Source: an uncultured Brachyspira sp.
Lineage (GTDB): Bacteria; Spirochaetota; Brachyspiria; Brachyspirales; Brachyspiraceae
Assembly: GCA_949300355.1 (NCBI GenBank)
Contig: CASGDY010000004.1
Span: 1-35,000 of the forward strand
DNA: 35,000 bases
Reading direction: 5' to 3'
Shown: one piece after another, positions 34,052 through 35,000 of the stretch
Numbering within the stretch: the stretch's first letter is position 1
How the letters are laid out: every line of letters starts with the position of its first letter
Program-made: the position numbers and the translations under genes
Notes under the pieces: model-generated
Told to the model about the DNA's origin: nothing
The model's database searches: none
The model's input: only the letters and a program-made list of their open reading frames with translations

Positions 34052-34561
34052 ATGAGTGAAGATATTCTATTTACAAGAAGAAGCATAAGAAAATATATTA
34101 AAGGCAAACAAGTTGAAGATGAGAAGATAGAATATATGCTTAGAGCGGCTATGTATGCTCCGTCTGCAAATAATAGAAGAAATTGGGAGTTTATAGTAGT
34201 AAAAAACAGAGAAACATTAGATAAAATCATGAACTCTCACCCTTATGCTAAAATGCTAGATACTGCTACATTAGCTATAGTTGTATGCGGAGATTTGTCC
34301 GATGAATCAGGTCAGCTTTATTGGCAGCAAAACTGTTCTGCAGCTTTACAAAATTTAATGCTTGCAGCAAAAGCTAAAGATTTAGGAAGCGTTTGGATTG
34401 GTCTTGCTCCTCGTGAAGAGAGAATGAATGAAATAATAAAAATTTTCAATCTTCCTGAAAATATTAAGCCTTTAGGTTTGGTTGTTATAGGATATCCGGA
34501 CGGAGAACCTGAAATGCCTGACAGATTTGAGCCTAATAAAATACATTATGAAAAGTATTGA
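34052..34561 (+). CDS. nitroreductase family protein
   Basis: A 169-residue FMN-dependent oxidoreductase of the nitroreductase superfamily, short form. The N terminus TRRSIRKY (8-15) supplies the phosphate-binding arginines. APSANNRRNWEFIVVKN is the usual second FMN segment, and LMLAAKAKDLGSVWIGLAP with LGLVVIGYPDGEPEMPDRF completes the fold. Such enzymes use NAD(P)H to reduce nitroaromatics, quinones or flavins; in anaerobes they also determine response to nitroimidazole drugs, though this member's substrate is unknown. AAGGAGAG lies well placed before the ATG. It is monocistronic and followed directly by element C. Confidence 0.9.
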   Translation: MSEDILFTRRSIRKYIKGKQVEDEKIEYMLRAAMYAPSANNRRNWEFIVVKNRETLDKIMNSHPYAKMLDTATLAIVVCGDLSDESGQLYWQQNCSAALQNLMLAAKAKDLGSVWIGLAPREERMNEIIKIFNLPENIKPLGLVVIGYPDGEPEMPDRFEPNKIHYEKY

Positions 34562-34564
34562 TAA

Positions 34565-34931
34565 TATATATCTAAACAACTATATTTGTCAAAAATTATT
34601 TTATTATTTTTATTATTTGTGGGGACTAGCCCTACCGCTCTGCGTACTTCGTAACACCCACACTTCTTTTGCGACCGAAGGGAGTGCCTGTGGTATTGCC
34701 ACAGGCGAAGCCCGCCTTCAGCGAAAGGCCACATTTAAACTTAAATTTAATAAATTATCTTACATATAATATAATTGTAGTATGATTTAGTGTACTAATT
34801 TCATACTTGCACTTTTGCGAAGCGTATCCGAGTTTATCGAGGATATAAGGTTCTTTGACGAAGTCTGCCTGTGGGTGCGGAGGGAAAAAGAACAATAAAA
34901 AATTGACAAACTTAAAAATTTTCAGTATATA
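34565..34931. mobile_element. inverted-repeat (MITE-like) element, copy C
   Basis: A 367-base element beginning four bases after the nitroreductase stop. The left end is TATATA (34565-34570), 16 bases, TGTCAA (34587-34592). The right end is TTGACA (34903-34908), 17 bases, TATATA (34926-34931). The interior matches copy A over most of its length: CCGCTCTGCGT, GCCACAGGCGAAGCCCGCC, a TTAAATTTAA stretch, then GCGTATCCGA...GAGGATATAAGGTTCTT and AAGTCTGCCTG. GCCTGTGG/CCACAGGC forms a strong hairpin. Reading frames inside are not credible genes. Confidence 0.65.
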
Positions 34932-34961
34932 CTGAAAATTTTTAAGTTTGTCAATTTTTTA
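34896..34961. repeat. 66-bp perfect palindrome
   Basis: Bases 34896-34928 and 34929-34961 are exact reverse complements with no spacer, centred in CAGTATATACTG. It consists of the right end of element C plus the same end inverted. The two outward promoters therefore face each other and share the TATATA at 34926-34931. As RNA the arm ends in a T run and could act as a terminator. Confidence 0.85.
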
Positions 34962-34975
34962 ATCTATTGTATAAT
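34948..34975 (+). promoter_or_regulatory. promoter partly built from the element end
   Basis: TTGTCA (34948-34953), part of the inverted element end, then 16 bases and TATAAT (34970-34975). Predicted transcription start is at or near 34982. Confidence 0.45.
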
Positions 34976-34981
34976 AACAAT

Positions 34982-35000
34982 ATGGATTTTAATTTAACAG
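34982..35000 (+). CDS. possible start of a gene cut by the window edge
   Basis: ATG followed by six open codons (MDFNLT). No ribosome site precedes it, but the predicted transcription start falls on this ATG, so it would be leaderless. Too little sequence to judge. Confidence 0.25.

Noticed and set aside
34527..34769. Overlapping frames at the nitroreductase end and in element C
   Set aside because: Chance frames inside the element; one overlaps the true nitroreductase stop with no ribosome site.

Overview
The window is very AT-rich chromosomal DNA with short spacers, strong AGGAG-type ribosome binding sites and A/T-ending codons. Gene content (divergent shikimate enzymes, PPDK and ATP-PFK glycolysis, TelA/XpaC-like pair, DUF368 transporter, leucine-rich-repeat and TPR proteins, SelD, two SNF transporters) and style fit an anaerobic, host-associated spirochaete, most likely Brachyspira. 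That assignment is an inference from content and composition; no rRNA or tRNA gene is present to confirm it.

Layout. 1-2364: tail of an unknown gene and its terminator, then a four-gene rightward run (two tandem YbjQ-like genes, a LOG-type phosphoribohydrolase, a secreted protein). 2365-4754: a GC-box repeat region, a sodium:neurotransmitter-type symporter, and the first copy (A) of a small inverted-repeat element. 4755-8786: mgtE on the minus strand, divergent from a pfkA / WecG-like / methyltransferase operon. 8952-12475: minus-strand TPR protein pair, a DUF368 (PopT-type) polyprenyl-phosphate transporter and ridA. 12685-15236: aroE-aroD, then a leucine-rich-repeat protein. 15309-17802: a polar amino acid ABC importer. 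17975-21525: an SDR oxidoreductase, a second GC-box repeat region, a DUF4132 protein and a C45-type peptidase. 21526-22499: a long non-coding region with a striking array of 86-bp modules. 22500-29896: PepSY-like secreted protein, selD, ppdK with a histone-like tail, an OmpA-like protein and a second symporter. 29897-35000: two more inverted-repeat elements (B1, B2), the telA/xpaC-like pair, an orphan adenine methyltransferase, a nitroreductase, a further element (C) and a 66-bp perfect palindrome at the right edge.

The metabolic genes describe a fermentative cell: PFK and PPDK bracket glycolysis, AroE and AroD feed chorismate synthesis, and the SNF and ABC systems import amino acids. MgtE and PopT maintain magnesium and lipid-carrier pools.

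Two non-coding systems stand out. First, modules at 21719-22077 each carry fixed flanks that can pair (GTAGG...CCTAC) around a unique 29-30 bp insert. They repeat at an 86-bp period in two blocks separated by a bidirectional terminator. Second, a family of ~340-390 bp elements ends in TATATA-N16/17-TGTCAA. Each end is also an outward-facing TTGACA-N16/17-TATATA promoter, and neighbouring copies share a single TATATA, so their promoters face each other. I see no transposase or cas gene in the window.
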